The translations under genes were made by a program, and so were the position numbers. A stretch of DNA of 64,000 bases from Dissophora ornata (taxonomy: Eukaryota > Mortierellomycota > Mortierellomycetes > Mortierellales > Mortierellaceae): positions 62,001 to 126,000 of the forward strand of contig MU616568.1 in assembly GCA_025201705.1 (NCBI GenBank), in the 5' to 3' direction. Numbering within the stretch: the stretch's first letter is position 1; each line of letters begins with the position of its first letter. Shown piece by piece: positions 45,404 through 57,970 of this stretch. The notes under the pieces are model-generated. The model had not been told where the DNA came from and did not search any database. It worked only from the letters and a program-made list of their open reading frames with translations.

Positions 45404-45930
45404 GGCGAAAAACTAATGAAATCAAGGATTGATTCAACAGAGAAACGGATGAGTCATTGCTGATCTATTTCTGCTTTCCTGTGTATGGGTATGAGCGTCT
45501 GTGTAATTTTCCACTGTGTTGCGTTTGACGATGATGTTTGGTCCCAGGTTGATCCTGGGTTGCTGCATTGGTGATTCAGATGGTTGCATGAATTATTTTT
45601 TCTATCGTTTCCCACTTGCACTGGGTCACAGATTGAGAAACATCCACCCGTATCGCTAGACATCCATCGATCCATCCATGACAACGAAAAGCAGCGGTTA
45701 ATGTATCCTGTCGTTCTTAAAACTCGTCTTGGACCATGGCGACTGTGCCTCGCTCCATGGGATGTATACAGTTCATTGATACGGGTAACATCCATTTAAT
45801 CACACATACAAAAATTCTGATGCGAAAGGAAGGAACCAACTTCCACCAGAAGCCCACTTCTTTATACATTCCAAAATATCACGTGAGTTATAAAGTTTAT
45901 TTTCTGTTCGAAAAAGAACACACGGTCCGT
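45404..45930. other. Intergenic: uS2 promoter and SPT16 3' flank
   Basis: About 530 bp between the uS2 ATG and the SPT16 stop codon. A G-run (about 45226-45242) lies in the adjacent uS2 intron rather than here. No gene was recognised. Confidence 0.5.
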
Positions 45931-48900
45931 CTATCGTTTGCGCTTCTTCTTGCGGTCGTTATCAGAGTCAGAGTCTGCCTCGCGCTTCGAGCTTCCGTAC
46001 TTCTTGTCGTCAGCTATTCAAAATGATAACAGGAAATTCCGGGGTTGAGTTAGAAAGGATTTGTAGATCAATAGCAAAAGATTACACGTATGGCGTAGAA
46101 CGTTACCTCTCTTCGCCTTCTCTTCCAAGGCATCCCAGTCCTCTCCAGACTCCTCGTCCTCGTCATCCTCGTCCGACCCATCGTCCATGGACGCGTCTGA
46201 CGCATACGAACTCTCGGACGACGACGATTCAAAGTCGCTTTCTGACGCCGCGAACTCCGAGCCCGACTCATCAGACTCCTCTGCATCCGACTCGATCGCC
46301 AGGAAGGACCAGCCACCCTCCTTATAAAACTCTGCTGGATCCTCCTGGATGGTCTTCATGATGGGGCCCCAGTTCAGGTTGACAGGTCCTTCGTAAAAGA
46401 CAATGTCCATGGAGTCTAGCCAGTCCTTGACATTATCAAGTTGCGACATGGGGATCGTATTGATGTGGATTGGTGGCTGGAAGTAGTCCTTGAATGTGAA
46501 CACCATATCAAAATTCTTCAATCCGAACTGGACACGCTCCAAATGTACAATTTCAACGTCTGAAAGTGTGACGACCAGGAACGGCGCTTCACTCAGGTGA
46601 ACAAGACAGTCTTGTGTAGGCTTCAAGAGAACGTTTGTTCTGAACGGTACTCCATTGAAAGCCAAGTCGCGGAATGGAACATCGACCTCGACCTTGTTCT
46701 CACTCTAAATGGAAGAAATTAGGCGTCCCAAAAATAAATAGCGTTGAGTGTCAAAGCAAAGCATTCGATGTATGCGTAAGAGTAGTGCGATTCACACTTC
46801 GATGACACTTACAAGCTCAGTAATCTTTTCGCCGAATTGCTTGAATTCCTTGTTAAGAGCAGCGCGGCGTCTGCGTTCCTCCTGCTCCGAGGCCAACTCG
46901 TCCTCATCGCCGTAGACATATTTGCGACGACGGTTTCCAGTCTCGTCGAACTGAGCGTCAGATGCCTCTCTATAGAACTGGACGTGCTCAGTCTTCTTCT
47001 TTCCAATCATAATTGGATTCTTGAGCTGGCAGTGAATCAAAACAATCAACTCTCCATCACATGGCTGGAAGAACAGATGCTTGATGTTGTTGAACAAAAT
47101 GTCGATCCTGTTCTCGTTCCTGAGAGGCGAAACGTAGCGGAGACCGTTCGAATGGATCTCCAGCTCCCCAGGACGCTTGCCATCAAGACCGGGACGAGCA
47201 AAGACGTCGGGCAGTCTCGGTGGGCGCTTGCCTTTGACTTCGATCAGTTTATCCTGCTCAACAATGTCAGCCATCTCCTTGCGCTCCGACTCCTTCTTGA
47301 CCGCATTCTTCTTCAGTTCCAAAATTTGGTTGTAAATTTCAGACATTCTGGCACCATCTGCGCTGCGGAATGAAAGAGCGCGCACAAAGTTCGTGTTGGG
47401 ATCGTCGAATGGCGTATCATCCTTCTTTCCGGGCTGGCCGGGTGTGATAAAATTGAGACGCAAGTAAAAAAACTCGCCCTCGTCTGTCTTTGTCACCTTC
47501 TGCAGGGTTGAAATGTGGAATGGAACAGCGAGTCCGTAAATTGGCAACACAAGCGTGTCGTTCCTCGGATCCACAACGATCCTAAGACTTGTAACTTCCT
47601 TTGGCAGGGCCGACTCTCTCTTATAACTCTCAAACTTGCGGAAGACGCTCTTTTGGTTGTCCTTCTTCAAGCTGCCTGCGTCTCCATAACGCTCGAGACC
47701 CTCAGAGTGCTTTTGCTCTGCCAACATCTTTTGATGTTCCTTTCGCGCCTGATCCTTGCTTGCCTCGTCCTGCTCGCTGCGGAACTTTGTGTTCAGCACC
47801 GCAGATTTAGCAGAACGCTGGTTGGTGGGCGACTCCTTCTTGGCAGGCTCCTCTTCTTCCTCTGCGTCCTTGAAGAAGTATGAGATATCCCTGACACCAG
47901 TTTCGCACACTGTCAAGATTTGGGGGGCTTCCTGTGTGATCCTGATCGTGTCGATCAGCATGAGAGAATACCTATTCATCGCACATGAGATAAGGACTAT
48001 CGCATTAAATTACTGTTATCGCAGACAGTGATTTGCAAGTTGCGACCCAGCACAAAATCTTACTTTTTAGATTTCTCATCTGTAGCCTTGGGATTCTCGA
48101 TATCCTGGAAACCAACAGACAAGCTGAAGATCATGTCACGCTGAAGTTCCTTGGTGTTCTTTCCGTTCAAGAGATAGCTCGACTCTCGGAACTCGAGACC
48201 AGTCTATGATCGTAAGATTAAGCCGTATTGACGCATTAGGATCATTCTAAAGGCTTCAGAATACAAACTGCAGTGACACGTGCCATTCAATGTCCTGTTC
48301 AAATACATACACCAAATCCAAGGTTCTTCACGAACTTCTTCTCGAGATCAGGCCTCCTGTTCCGAATATAATCCAATGCGCGGCTGTAAACGTCCTTGAT
48401 CACGACGCCCTCCTTCATAGTGTCGAGCACCTTGCGCTGCACGTCCAAAAGGAATGTATAGTTTTTGTCCTGAGTCTTGTTGGGGTCGATGAGAAATGTC
48501 CTGCCAATATTGGAGCAGTACGACTTGTAGCGAACACCGAGGGAGCAGATAATCGTCCCTGCGTGCAACTCCTTTTTGGTTGAAACAGCGGATGTCTTCA
48601 AGTCGTATTCGCCTCCACTCTGAATAATGGGTGTGTAACACCAGTCTGGGTTCCCCGAAGCAGCCTATTGCGTTATCAACAGCAGAAGTACCTATCAAGT
48701 TATTCAAGCGCCCGGCGATATTTTCGGAGGCGGCGCGCGGATCTCATGGACAACTTACATCCGCAGGGAACTTTAGCTGCTTGTACATTTTCTCGTTCAA
48801 TAGGACATCTTCAGTCTTTTCCGCGAATTCCATATGTGTGATCTTGCGTTCCTCGTCGATAATCTGGGACATCTCTTCAATGAAGTAATTCTTCATCAAA

Positions 48901-50029
48901 AGCGAACTCAGCCTGCAGGCCATTTTGGTAGATCTCTGTGTTGTTTACGGGGAGATATCAAGATATAGATATTAGTAAACGCAAAAGAAAATATTCCTGA
49001 ACAGTAGACGATACTCCCTCCTTTCGACTTACAAGCTCTTCGTCGTCCTTGATAGCAAAGACCTCTGCAATGCCTGCTGAAATATCAATATTCTCAATAG
49101 TTTTCTGTGACTTTTCCAAAGCTGCCTTCCAGCCGTCTGCAAACGACCCTTCCTGTGTGTCCTTTGGGAAAACACCAACCCGGGTCTATAGATCAAGGTG
49201 ATCGAGGTATTGTGTTAGCAACCCCTTATATACTGCGTTCTCAATTTTTCTTCCTGAATTAGGACTGAGCTGCGCAGAGCTTTATAGCGTACCCCTTGCT
49301 TCGCAATGACCTCCACGACCCTTTGGAAAATTTCTTCGTTATGGGTCTCATCCCTGCTGCGAGTGTGGATCTCGATCGGAAATTGGGGACCCTCCCATTG
49401 CTTTAGTGACTCCAGGATCTTGGCTGGATCACACAGAGAACCGGGCGTTTTTGGAAATGCAAAGTTAGATCAGTGCTGAAGATCTTCCTCCTTTTTCTTT
49501 CTTATTTGCCAAGTCTTACCCCACTATAGTGTACATACCTTTATTGCCTCCTGTAACAACGTGAAGAGTGTCTGCTGTAAACAGCATCAGAGTCTGCGTC
49601 AGCTCATATCCGAAGAGCCAAGTCTATTAATGACAATTGCGTAGCATTTAGTGGGCAAGCACCTAAAAGCCGACAAGGAAGAACACGCCACCAAGCGTAA
49701 CATCTCATATCGCTCTACCTGCAACGCGGTTGTTTTTTGGTACACGTTGGACTCTTCATTCACGTTGCCCATGATGACGAGCAAGGAATTGACATTGTGG
49801 AAAGAATCCTCGGGACCATTAGATTTCTAGTTCATGTCCGATTGGCGAAAGGGATGCTCATATTATTAGAGTCGCGTCATTGCTTCGGTGTTTACAATAC
49901 CCCCCAACGCAGCATAATGCATGTAGCTGAGATTCTTCAGGAATGAACCCCTACCTTCCAATGGTTCACGAGGCCCCTCGCCCTCCTATGGAAGAGTCGA
50001 GCGTCGATGGAGACCTCGGCAGTTGGCAT
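45931..50029 (-). CDS. SPT16: FACT complex large subunit SPT16, histone chaperone
   Basis: A multi-exon gene of about 1,000 residues. Exon 1 is 49955-50029 ([20 protein letters not shown]). The next exons encode the aminopeptidase-like (pita-bread) domain, including [20 protein letters not shown] and [18 protein letters not shown] (48300-48600). The FACT-Spt16 middle region follows at 46,800-47,980 ([28 protein letters not shown]-type [40 protein letters not shown]). The C-terminal Rtt106-like part is at about 46107-46704 ([36 protein letters not shown]). The acidic tail is Asp/Glu/Ser-rich and ends in a Lys/Arg cluster (DRKKKRKR) in the last exon (45931-46013), which joins in phase. FACT disassembles and restores nucleosomes during transcription and replication. 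Not all internal splice sites were resolved. Confidence 0.93.
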
Positions 50030-50406
50030 CCTGTTGTAGCTTGTGGTTGAATGAACAGGTCGATCGAGCAAGATGCAACTCGCAACAATTGAAATAAAAA
50101 TAAAAAATAGCCAGCGAACACCAGCACTTGGTCGCAAGACTGGTGATGCAAGCCACCCACCCACACCACGCCCAATTTCGTCGGGATTCCAGGACAATGG
50201 GCGCTGATTGGCCAATACACTGTAGACTGGTGTATCCTCGCTTTCTGATCCGAAATGCAAAGCTATCCATCCCTCGTCGCTCCTGTTTATTCATTATTAT
50301 CGATTGTGGTCCACCACGGTCCATCTCGTTTCGATACACAGAGCTTGTTTATTGCGCTTTCATTTACGCTACCATTCAAGCTGGAAGCTTCTTTGACTCG
50401 GAAGAG

Positions 50407-50414
50407 TATAAAAG
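50407..50414 (+). promoter_or_regulatory. Orphan TATA-like box
   Basis: TATAAAAG followed within 10 bases by a pyrimidine-only tract. No known gene starts nearby on the plus strand until 51432. It might drive a non-coding or unannotated transcript, or an alternative GNAT leader. Confidence 0.3.
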
Positions 50415-50421
50415 CGAGCCT

Positions 50422-50471
50422 CTTTCTTCTCTTCTCTTCTCTTCTCTTTTCTTCTCTTTTCTTCCTCTCCA
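50422..50471 (+). repeat. CT-rich (TCTTC)n tract
   Basis: Imperfect tandem TCTTC/TTCTCT units over about 50 bases. Confidence 0.85.
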
Positions 50472-51283
50472 TTCGCCACCATAGGGCGCTTCAATTAAGT
50501 CCAAGATGTATTTCTCTTCTCTCTCTCCACAGCCGGTACACTCTCTTGACGTTTCTTTCCCTCTCTCTCTCATTTTCTCCACACTTCTTGGACCACGTCC
50601 AGTGTTTGCTTGGATTCTCTGTCTTTCCTTGTTCCACGAGCCTCTTTATTGTTGTTGTTGTTTTGCGGCTATCCACAAGAGGACAGCGAGAAATGGGGTG
50701 AGAGTGATAGTTCGAGGATTAACCAAGCTCTCCTCTTTTGAATACCGTAGCGCGTACCTGGGGCTCGCCCCGCGCGTTGAAGCGATACGTGGTCGCGAAT
50801 CCGGTCCTATGGCTCTGATAGCCTGTAAGTCTATTGTTGATGCTTTAAATGTTACAACAACGAAGACATCGTTTGAGTAAGTCTAACCGTTGAGTTTGAT
50901 CTTTCAGTACGACCGTAAAACTTTGTGTGTCCGCAACACATTCAAAGTTATGTCACTTCCGTGACGTAATTTTCGCGCCCATTGTCCTCGTTTCAATCAA
51001 CGGATCTTCTATGAGCGTACAGACGCATGGGAAAGAATACAAGTGGAGGAGAGTGGGCTGCGGCTGACTGAACGACTCATCGTAGCCGAAACAAACTATA
51101 CTAAGTCGCTTGGTAACGTGTCCTGAATGATAACTTGCCAGGTCATGGTGAGTCTTCACCCCTGGCACAGCACTCCATTTAGGGAAAGGAAAAGCTCTAT
51201 TTATTTTTACAGCTGATATGGATTGCGGCGCGTTCATGACTCTTAAATGAGCTTTTACCGCTTGGCAACACAAAAAAACAAGG

Positions 51284-51291
51284 TATAAAAA
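51284..51291 (+). promoter_or_regulatory. TATA box of the GNAT gene
   Basis: TATAAAAA lies 141 bases upstream of the ATG at 51432 and is followed by a CA/CT-rich leader. Confidence 0.5.
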
Positions 51292-51431
51292 GGCCTTGTC
51301 TCTTCACTTGTAAAAACCAATATTCCCTCCCACACATTCTTTTCGTCTTGCCACACAGGAGCTTGGAAAAAAAATCGCAGGAAGGAGCAATCACTACCAC
51401 ACACAAGGTCACCAAACAAATAAGCAACATC

Positions 51432-52232
51432 ATGTCAACTCCAGCAAAAGAAACAACAACAACAACAGCTGTTTCGGACAACGCCAGGTCACCCGAGGAA
51501 TATGAGCGTCTCGCAAACCTCCACGACTCTTACAAACCTATCTGGTTAACCGAAACCATCCAACTTGGTCCCCTCTTACCTTCCGACAAGGACGCCTTGC
51601 TCGAGTACTTGAACGACGTTAGAATCCACCAATGGCTATATGGTCCACCCAACCCGTACAAACCGGAGGACGCTGATTTCTGGATCAACGGCCGTGTCGA
51701 CCGAATGACCGCGAATGGTACGCCCCTGAACTTTTGCTTCAGAGATATGGCAAGAGGTGGCAAGGCTATTGGCTCGGTCGGTGTGTCGAATGAGAGCGAC
51801 GATCGGCTTGATGGCGATGACACTGGGTAAGAAAGAGCACCATAAAGGCGAAGAGTTGAAAGTGACATGGACAAGAGTAGCAAAAAAAACCAACAATCCG
51901 ATATCCTTCTTCTGCATCATAGCTATTGGCTTGCCCCTGAGTACCATGGTCAGGGTTTGATGGCAAAGGCGCTGAAAATGATGCTCCGAAAGGTATCGAT
52001 TGACGAAGTTGGAAAGCGGAAGTTCAACTCACATGCATTTGAGGGCAACTGGGCTAGTCGCAGAACCCTCGAGAAGGCTGGCTTTGTCTACCAACCAGAC
52101 TTGGAGAAAACGGTGGTCAAAGATGGCAAAGATATCAATATCTGGGTCTTTCGCATGACCCTAACTGATGAGGATATTGCCAAGCAAGGAGCCATCGCCG
52201 AAGCAACACCGGCTCCATCGCTGGCTCTGTAG
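51432..52232 (+). CDS. GNAT-family N-acetyltransferase (RimJ/RimL-like, Acetyltransf_3)
   Basis: Two exons, 51432-51826 and 51923-52232, join in phase to give 234 aa. After a Thr-rich N-terminus, residues 35-130 contain WLTETIQLGPLLPSDKDALL and DVRIHQWLYGPPNPYKPEDA, the entry part of a RimJ/RimL-like acetyltransferase. Exon 2 carries APEYHGQGLMAKALKMML, which includes the acetyl-CoA pyrophosphate-binding loop (Q/R-x-x-G-x-G/A type, here HGQGLMAKAL). It is followed by NWASRRTLEKAGFVYQPDLE, the typical N-x-x-S-x-x-x-x-E-K-x-G-F ending. The enzyme should transfer acetyl groups from acetyl-CoA to an amine, but the substrate cannot be read from sequence. No targeting signal is visible, so a cytosolic location is likely. 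Confidence 0.88.
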
Positions 52233-52380
52233 TTTATATCTGACGCCCGTAGCATACTGCGTTTGAACAATGTTAACTACGCCGTTTTAATCAGCGTTTA
52301 TTTTATTTTTAAAGAATGATATGGTACAACGGACACGTAGTCAGTTAATTCTACAAATATATAACGATACATGACACTTT

Positions 52381-54511
52381 TTAAACGTGTTGCTGGTTAC
52401 GGACCTGTACTCTTGGTGGTGGTGGGATTTCATCCAAAGGTGGGATCGAAATGACCACGGTCGATTCCTGGGAAGCTCCCTGTCTCCCCAGAGGCATAGC
52501 GGTGACTCCGCGTGGCGTGATCAATTGAAGCGGCACCTCTCCATTCTCATCCACCTGAGGAACCATTGCAGCAGTACTAGTCGCTGCTACAGAAGACGAG
52601 GGAGGAACAGTTCCTGCAAGCGAGGGTCGAGGTGGACGCCCGCGAATCCGATCCATTGTACCGCTAAAGAAATTACCCACTCGGTCAACCGTGCTGGTTC
52701 CGTTATGATGGTGTTGAGTCCTGGCTGCGACCCATTCCGGGCCCATGATAAACTCCATCAGGTGGTCGTTTGGAACAACAACTCCTGATCCCTCGGCAGC
52801 GGACGACGACTCACCGCCTTCTTCGTCCTCCTCGGCTGTTGGTAGCAGACACTCATACTTGCACAGTGGGCATGTGGAACTCTTACGAGTGAGCCATGGA
52901 TCTAGAGTGATCAAATTCAATTGAAATTACAAAAACATGGTTCGTAAAGTCGTCTGCGTCATGAAGTCGTGAGAATTAAAGCAAACACAATCTTCTTACC
53001 GATACACTCGCAATGGAATTCGTGGTGGCAGGGCAAAGTGCGAATCTCCTCGCCCTCAGAGAAGTCGTCCAGACAGATCGCACAAGTTTCATTGACGAAC
53101 TGCTGATTTGGGACTTCTGTCCGGGCTCCTGCGTCTAGAGCCTCAGCAGCTGCAAGCGCCGCAACAGACCGGACAGATCTTCCAGAGATTGAGTTGGCTC
53201 GTGAAAGACTTTTTGGCTCGGAGCGAAAACTGTCGCTGCTGTTTCGGATAGCTTCAGAACTAGTTCCTGCGGGCTCTACTGAGTCAGTCTTCGAGCCCTT
53301 TTCGGTTTGGTCCTGTAATGTTGTTGACATTGGTGTTGATACTGGGAGGGGTCCTGCAACGACTGCTGAGGTTGATGAGCTGCCTTGTTCATATATCCTG
53401 ACTGGGAATTCGTCCAATTGTGCCTTCTCCAACGTCTTCCTGATCCGAATTGTTCCATTGGGAAGTACGTCGCCTCCCCTCGCCAGTGCCTCTGCCCTGT
53501 ACCGTCGTCTCAATGTGTACAACCGGCAGTGTAGTATGACTATAAATTTCGTCACAGGAAAAAGACAACGAGGGGAAAAGAGAGCAACAGTAATGCAATA
53601 TCAACATGTGAGCCCTGTGATTTCTGCGCCAAAAACTGCACATGCACATTAACATGTCCTGAGATAAAATAGTAGCGAAAATACAACAGCGCTCGTACCT
53701 GAAACTGTGAAGGAAATACCCAAGAAGACCACGACCACAATAAGGATAATCTCCCAGATAATGGGCATCTTCTGAACTGTGATAATATTGACTCGGACTC
53801 TGTTGTAAAAATTTGGGGCCGTCGTATTTGTAGTATTGGATTGTGGAAGGAACGATCTCAACATCATCCCAGAGTCATAGGTCACGAACATGCCTGGGAT
53901 GTTGACGGGCGCATCAGAGTCGTTCGTTGCGGCAGTGGCCCCATCAATGGGACCCTGTCCGTATCCATTGAAAACAATTGCTGCGATTGCACCATCGCCT
54001 TGAGCGTTGAGCAGCTTTAATCGGAAGGTGCAGGCAGTTTCGTTTGTTGGGCCTCCTCTCCTGATCAGTGCGATTTTGGGCAAGCCATACAGGTTGGGTG
54101 TCGGGAGTGTTGTGTTGGGATCGAAACCGGGCTGACATGCATATCCCATGTCGTAAAGAACCCCCTATGAGAAAATAAATCATATTAATAACAAATCGGA
54201 ATAGACGTAAACGAGTCAGCCAAGAAAGTCATTGAAGAGCGTACAGATAATCCGCTCTTGGGGATGCTGGCAGAGTCTGCAATGACGCCAACGGGCAGGT
54301 CGTTGCCGCCCATGATGATGCCAAGGGTGTTGATGTTGGTTGGGTTGTTTTGTACGCTGACGATGTCATAACCAAGCTGTGCAATGACGACTCCAAAGAT
54401 GTTTGCCTCGGTGGGCTGCGACAGGATAGAAAGGATATTGCAGATGAAGACTATCAACAGCCAGTACTGTGCGCCTCCTTCTGTGTTGTGGTGGGGCCAC
54501 AAGGACACCAT
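52381..54511 (-). CDS. PA-TM-RING type E3 ubiquitin ligase (RNF13/RNF167-like)
   Basis: The gene is complement(join(52381..52901, 53000..53539, 53699..54164, 54245..54511)) and encodes 597 aa, with all phases correct. It begins with a hydrophobic signal segment (QYWLLIVFICNILSILS) and then a protease-associated (PA) domain in the lumen: GGNDLPVGVIADSASIP, CTFRLKLLNAQGDGAIAAIV and NIPGMFVTYDSGMMLRSFLP. N-glycosylation sequons (NTTLP, SNTTNTT) support a lumenal side. One transmembrane helix follows (IIWEIILIVVVVFLGISFTV). The cytosolic half has a Ser-rich linker and a RING-H2 finger: CAICLDDFSEGEEIRTLPCH, HEFHCECI, then CPLCK after the exon 3/4 junction. This is the PA-TM-RING architecture of endosomal or vacuolar ubiquitin ligases that sort or turn over membrane proteins. 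The C-terminal tail is low-complexity. Confidence 0.92.
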
Positions 54512-55557
54512 GGTTTGAGTTGCTGGGAAGATGCCTTCTCCACGCTACAAGAAAGGCAATTGAAAGTGGAGGGGGGCAAAGGGTAGTCTGCGTTAAACGG
54601 ACACAGAGACCAGACAGTTCAACAGTCAAAAAACGAGAGAAGAGAAAGAGGAGGAAGGACACCTTGTTAGAGATTGGAAGGATGTGTGGAATTAGTAGGT
54701 CACGATCAGGAATGGGCGGCTGGGATGAGCTGAATGGGATGAGCTGAATGGGATGAGGTAATTAGAGAATGGAGGGAGGATGGAAGAAAGAAGTAGGAAG
54801 AGCAGAAACGAGAGAAAAGTGCGAGAGAGACCGCAGAGTGGCGGTGTGTGTGTCATAGAGGTCGCACTTGAGAAACAGCGACTGCGCTTGCCCGTGCCCG
54901 CATTGACGCAGCGCCGACAACAGCCTGGCTCGACAAGCGTACGCAACTTACGCATCTTTTGCAAGATGGACGCAATGGCTGCTCTGCACATCGATCGAGC
55001 CTCGATTATTCACATCTTCGGCTCTACAATACTTGTGTTCATCCACACCCCTGCGCCGCATTTATTTTCTCAAGAAAATTGCCCTCGTCGCACACCGGAA
55101 TTGAGATCCGGGAGGGGTGTCAAGAGCCCCCATACGCACCCCATTCCAATCTTTCGGGTTCTTCCTGTATCAGCGCACACGCCATGGATCGGCAAGGGAT
55201 CTCAAACGGAATGCTGCACAGCCTTTGACGCGCTTTCCGCGGTGGTCAGTGCGGCAAGATTTTTATCAGAAAGTTTGCTCGCTCGTTCTAACCAACAAAG
55301 CCACCACAGAATCATTTATCTTCATAGCTGTTTCGCTGGCTTATGTTTAAGCATCTGTCTTCATTGCTATCCCGTTGGCATTTGTTTAAGCGTTTGTCAT
55401 TTGGTCATTGAGGGCATCGTCTTTCAAAAGATAAATTACATATTTTTATTTATGTGGGTTCACCCAATAAAGAATGAAGAAGTACGCCTGCGTTCAACGC
55501 AAGACTCCTTGTAGACGGTGCGCAGCTAACCCAGCGCTGTAAATGTTAAACATTTAT
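54512..55557. other. Intergenic: RING-ligase promoter and OPT 3' flank
   Basis: About 1.05 kb. It contains a short tandem repeat (listed) and purine-rich stretches near 54620-54660 and 54760-54830. No gene was recognised on either strand. Confidence 0.5.
54721..54757 (+). repeat. Tandem 14-bp repeat, 2.6 copies
   Basis: Unit TGGGATGAGCTGAA, two perfect copies plus a partial third. Confidence 0.9.
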
Positions 55558-57970
55558 TTACAACGTTCCACTCGTCCAGTTGTAGTTGGCAGCACCGCAG
55601 CGGTTAACCATCAAGTAAGGAGCGTTATCGCCCTCTGGGGTATAGTAGTTGGCCCACCACGAAGGGATGTTGACAGCCAATGAAGGGCTGATACCGCCTC
55701 CGAGGAAGAGGAAGATGAACAGACCAGTGAAAGCCGCGCCGGTATCCAAGGCAGCCGAGAGAATGAAAGTGTACTTCGACCACCACGATTTGTGGTAACG
55801 GAAGAGATAGTACTGGAAAAGAACGACGAAAAAGAGCGAGGGCAAGACACCAACGACGTATCCGTTGGGGTACTGGCTCATACCTCCAGCAATAATCGCA
55901 ACGTTGAACTTGGACCACTGGACGCTTGGGAACTTCTTGGACAAACCCCAGAGAATGGCGGGGATAATAGCACCGATCAAGAAACCGTAGAAGACGAAGC
56001 CGTAGTTACCGTGGGGGTCGAACATACGCTTGGGTCCGAGGGCACCGTAGATGAGAGCAGAGCCCCAGAAAGTGTCGGGGCTGACTCCAGTCCACAGACC
56101 ATTGGGGTCCTGCTCAGTGCCATCCAAGTAGGAGCGGCGCGAGTTGATAATGACGATCATGGTGAAGTAATTGAAGATACCTCCGACGAGAGTTCCCCAG
56201 AACTGGGCGACGAACATGGCACGAGGAGGAATCTTCATGTAGTGGCCGAGCTTGAGATCCGAGACCAGGTTCATGCACTGGTACATCGCCATGTAACCGT
56301 AGCACTTGAAGGTCATGTTGGCAATGGGCTTTCCAGGGAGCATGTAACCGCAAATCAACTCCGTGATGACGTTAAGACCGGGGCCGAAACCAGTGATGGC
56401 ATTCATGGCGCAGATTGGGAGAGTCAAAAACCAGGAGATGACGCAGGCGACGAGCATTCCCCACCAGGGCAGCTGGAGGCCATACACCTCGCAGACCATA
56501 ATCGAGAGACCAAGCATGATGACGTAAAAGATAGCGTACCAAAGCTGGGGCATCTCGGGGTAGACCTTCATCATCTTGGTGTGGATATCTTCGTCCTCAA
56601 CGCTGTTGACCATCTTCCAGTTTTTCCAGATTTCAGCACCATGGAAGAAGATGATGTGGACAACGCATCCGGCCAAGGCAATGAAGGAAAAGAAGAAGCA
56701 GAGAGCATACATGGGTGTCATCTGAGCTGAGGGGCCGGCGTTGTACTGAGCCTCATTCAAAGAGTAGTCGGCATTCAAGTAGTTGAGAACGTCGAAGCGA
56801 GTTCCATTCTCGTAGAAAAGATGGGAGGTCAAGGGATGACCGTAAGTCTTGGTTCCGAGAGCATTGGTCATCCACATGATGGGCAAGATGATCCAGTATG
56901 CCAAAACCATGCCACCGTAGGCGCAAAGCTGAGCAGCGAAGGGCAAGTACAAAGCGGAACCTCCGATAGAAGTCCAATCGAAGGAAAGCGAAAGAGTTCC
57001 ACCTCCAGTCATGGATGAGAAAATAGCCCAGAAGTTCTCATTGAATGGATTGATCCAGCAGAGCCAATCAAAGTAGACAAGGAGGGGCGCGATCCACTGA
57101 GGAATGAACTCGTAGACGAAGAGAGTTCCGCAGACGATCCAGAAGAACTTCATGTAGGACCAGCCGAAAACCATCCTCTTTTGCTTGAACTCGTTAGTGT
57201 TGTGCATGGCGTTGTAGAACACAATCTGGACCAAGTTGCTCCACCAGACCATCTCAGCAGGGTAGACGAGGTACTTGCGAAGAACACCAGCCATACCGTA
57301 ACCCAAACACTGGGTGGTGATAATGAGGACGAGGGCACCGAAAGCCTCGATACGATGGTGCAAGTACAGGTCTGAGGCAGAAAGAATATCGATGGCATAG
57401 GCCGAGCTGGCAGCGGTTGAGACAGCGATACCGATCAAGGCGTGCTCCTTGATGTTGAAAGGACCGGGGTTGAACGACATAGCGTAGCCACCGATGGTGA
57501 GGCGGCCCTTGGGGAGCGTTCTGGCCATTCCCTTGCCAAGACCATACGAGGCCAAGTTGACAAAGAAAATGGAGAAGGTTCCGGTTGTGGTGCGGAAGTA
57601 GTAGTACTGGTTAATGACCGAACCAATGACCGAGAAGATGAAGGAGAGGACCCAGAAGCGGAAAGTCACAGAGATGAGCGTGGGGTCATCGGTGATAGGG
57701 ACGACTGTTTGTGCAAGACAGAGACCAAGGAGCGCGTGGGCGTGTCAGTGCGATGAAATCAGTAAATAATGCAAATAAAATGAGACATAGAAATCTCCGA
57801 GCATAGCGGCTTAGGGTCAACAGGTGACTGCAGCACCTACCCAGACGGACAGCTTCGATCTTAGAGTTCTCGATCTCAGGCTCCTCGCTCAGCTCGAGGG
57901 CATCGCCGCCGACGACCTTCTCGTCGACATAGCCGACCTTTTCGTTTTCGTACTCGGTTTTTTCAGCCAT
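55558..57970 (-). CDS. Oligopeptide transporter, OPT family
   Basis: The gene is complement(join(55558..57704, 57841..57970)) and encodes 758 aa. The first exon gives a cytosolic, Glu-rich N-terminus (MAEKTEYENEKVGYVDEKVV). The second encodes some 14-16 hydrophobic helices. Family motifs are visible: NPGPFNIKEHALI near the first third, ANMTFKCYGYMAMYQ, and GHYMKIPPRAMFVAQFWG containing the KIPPR signature of fungal OPT proteins. The C-terminus ends NRCGAANYNWTSGTL. OPT carriers import small peptides (often tetra- and pentapeptides, sometimes glutathione) with protons across the plasma membrane; the true substrate is not visible here. Codon bias towards C/G-ending codons suggests strong expression. 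Confidence 0.94.

Larger units (their letters stand above)
50030..51431. other. Long divergent intergenic region SPT16 / GNAT, promoter-rich
   Basis: About 1.4 kb. The right part carries the GNAT TATA box. A second promoter-like arrangement (TATAAAAG at 50407-50414 then a CT-rich tract) lies in the middle, listed separately. A plus-strand ATG frame of 124 codons (50506-50880) follows it but has low-complexity hydrophobic content and no recognised domain, so I do not call it a gene. Confidence 0.45.

Noticed and set aside
55792..56730. 312-codon open frame on the plus strand
   Set aside because: It lies fully antisense to the OPT transporter, whose frame shows family motifs and membrane helices. 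The antisense frame is a by-product of biased codon use.
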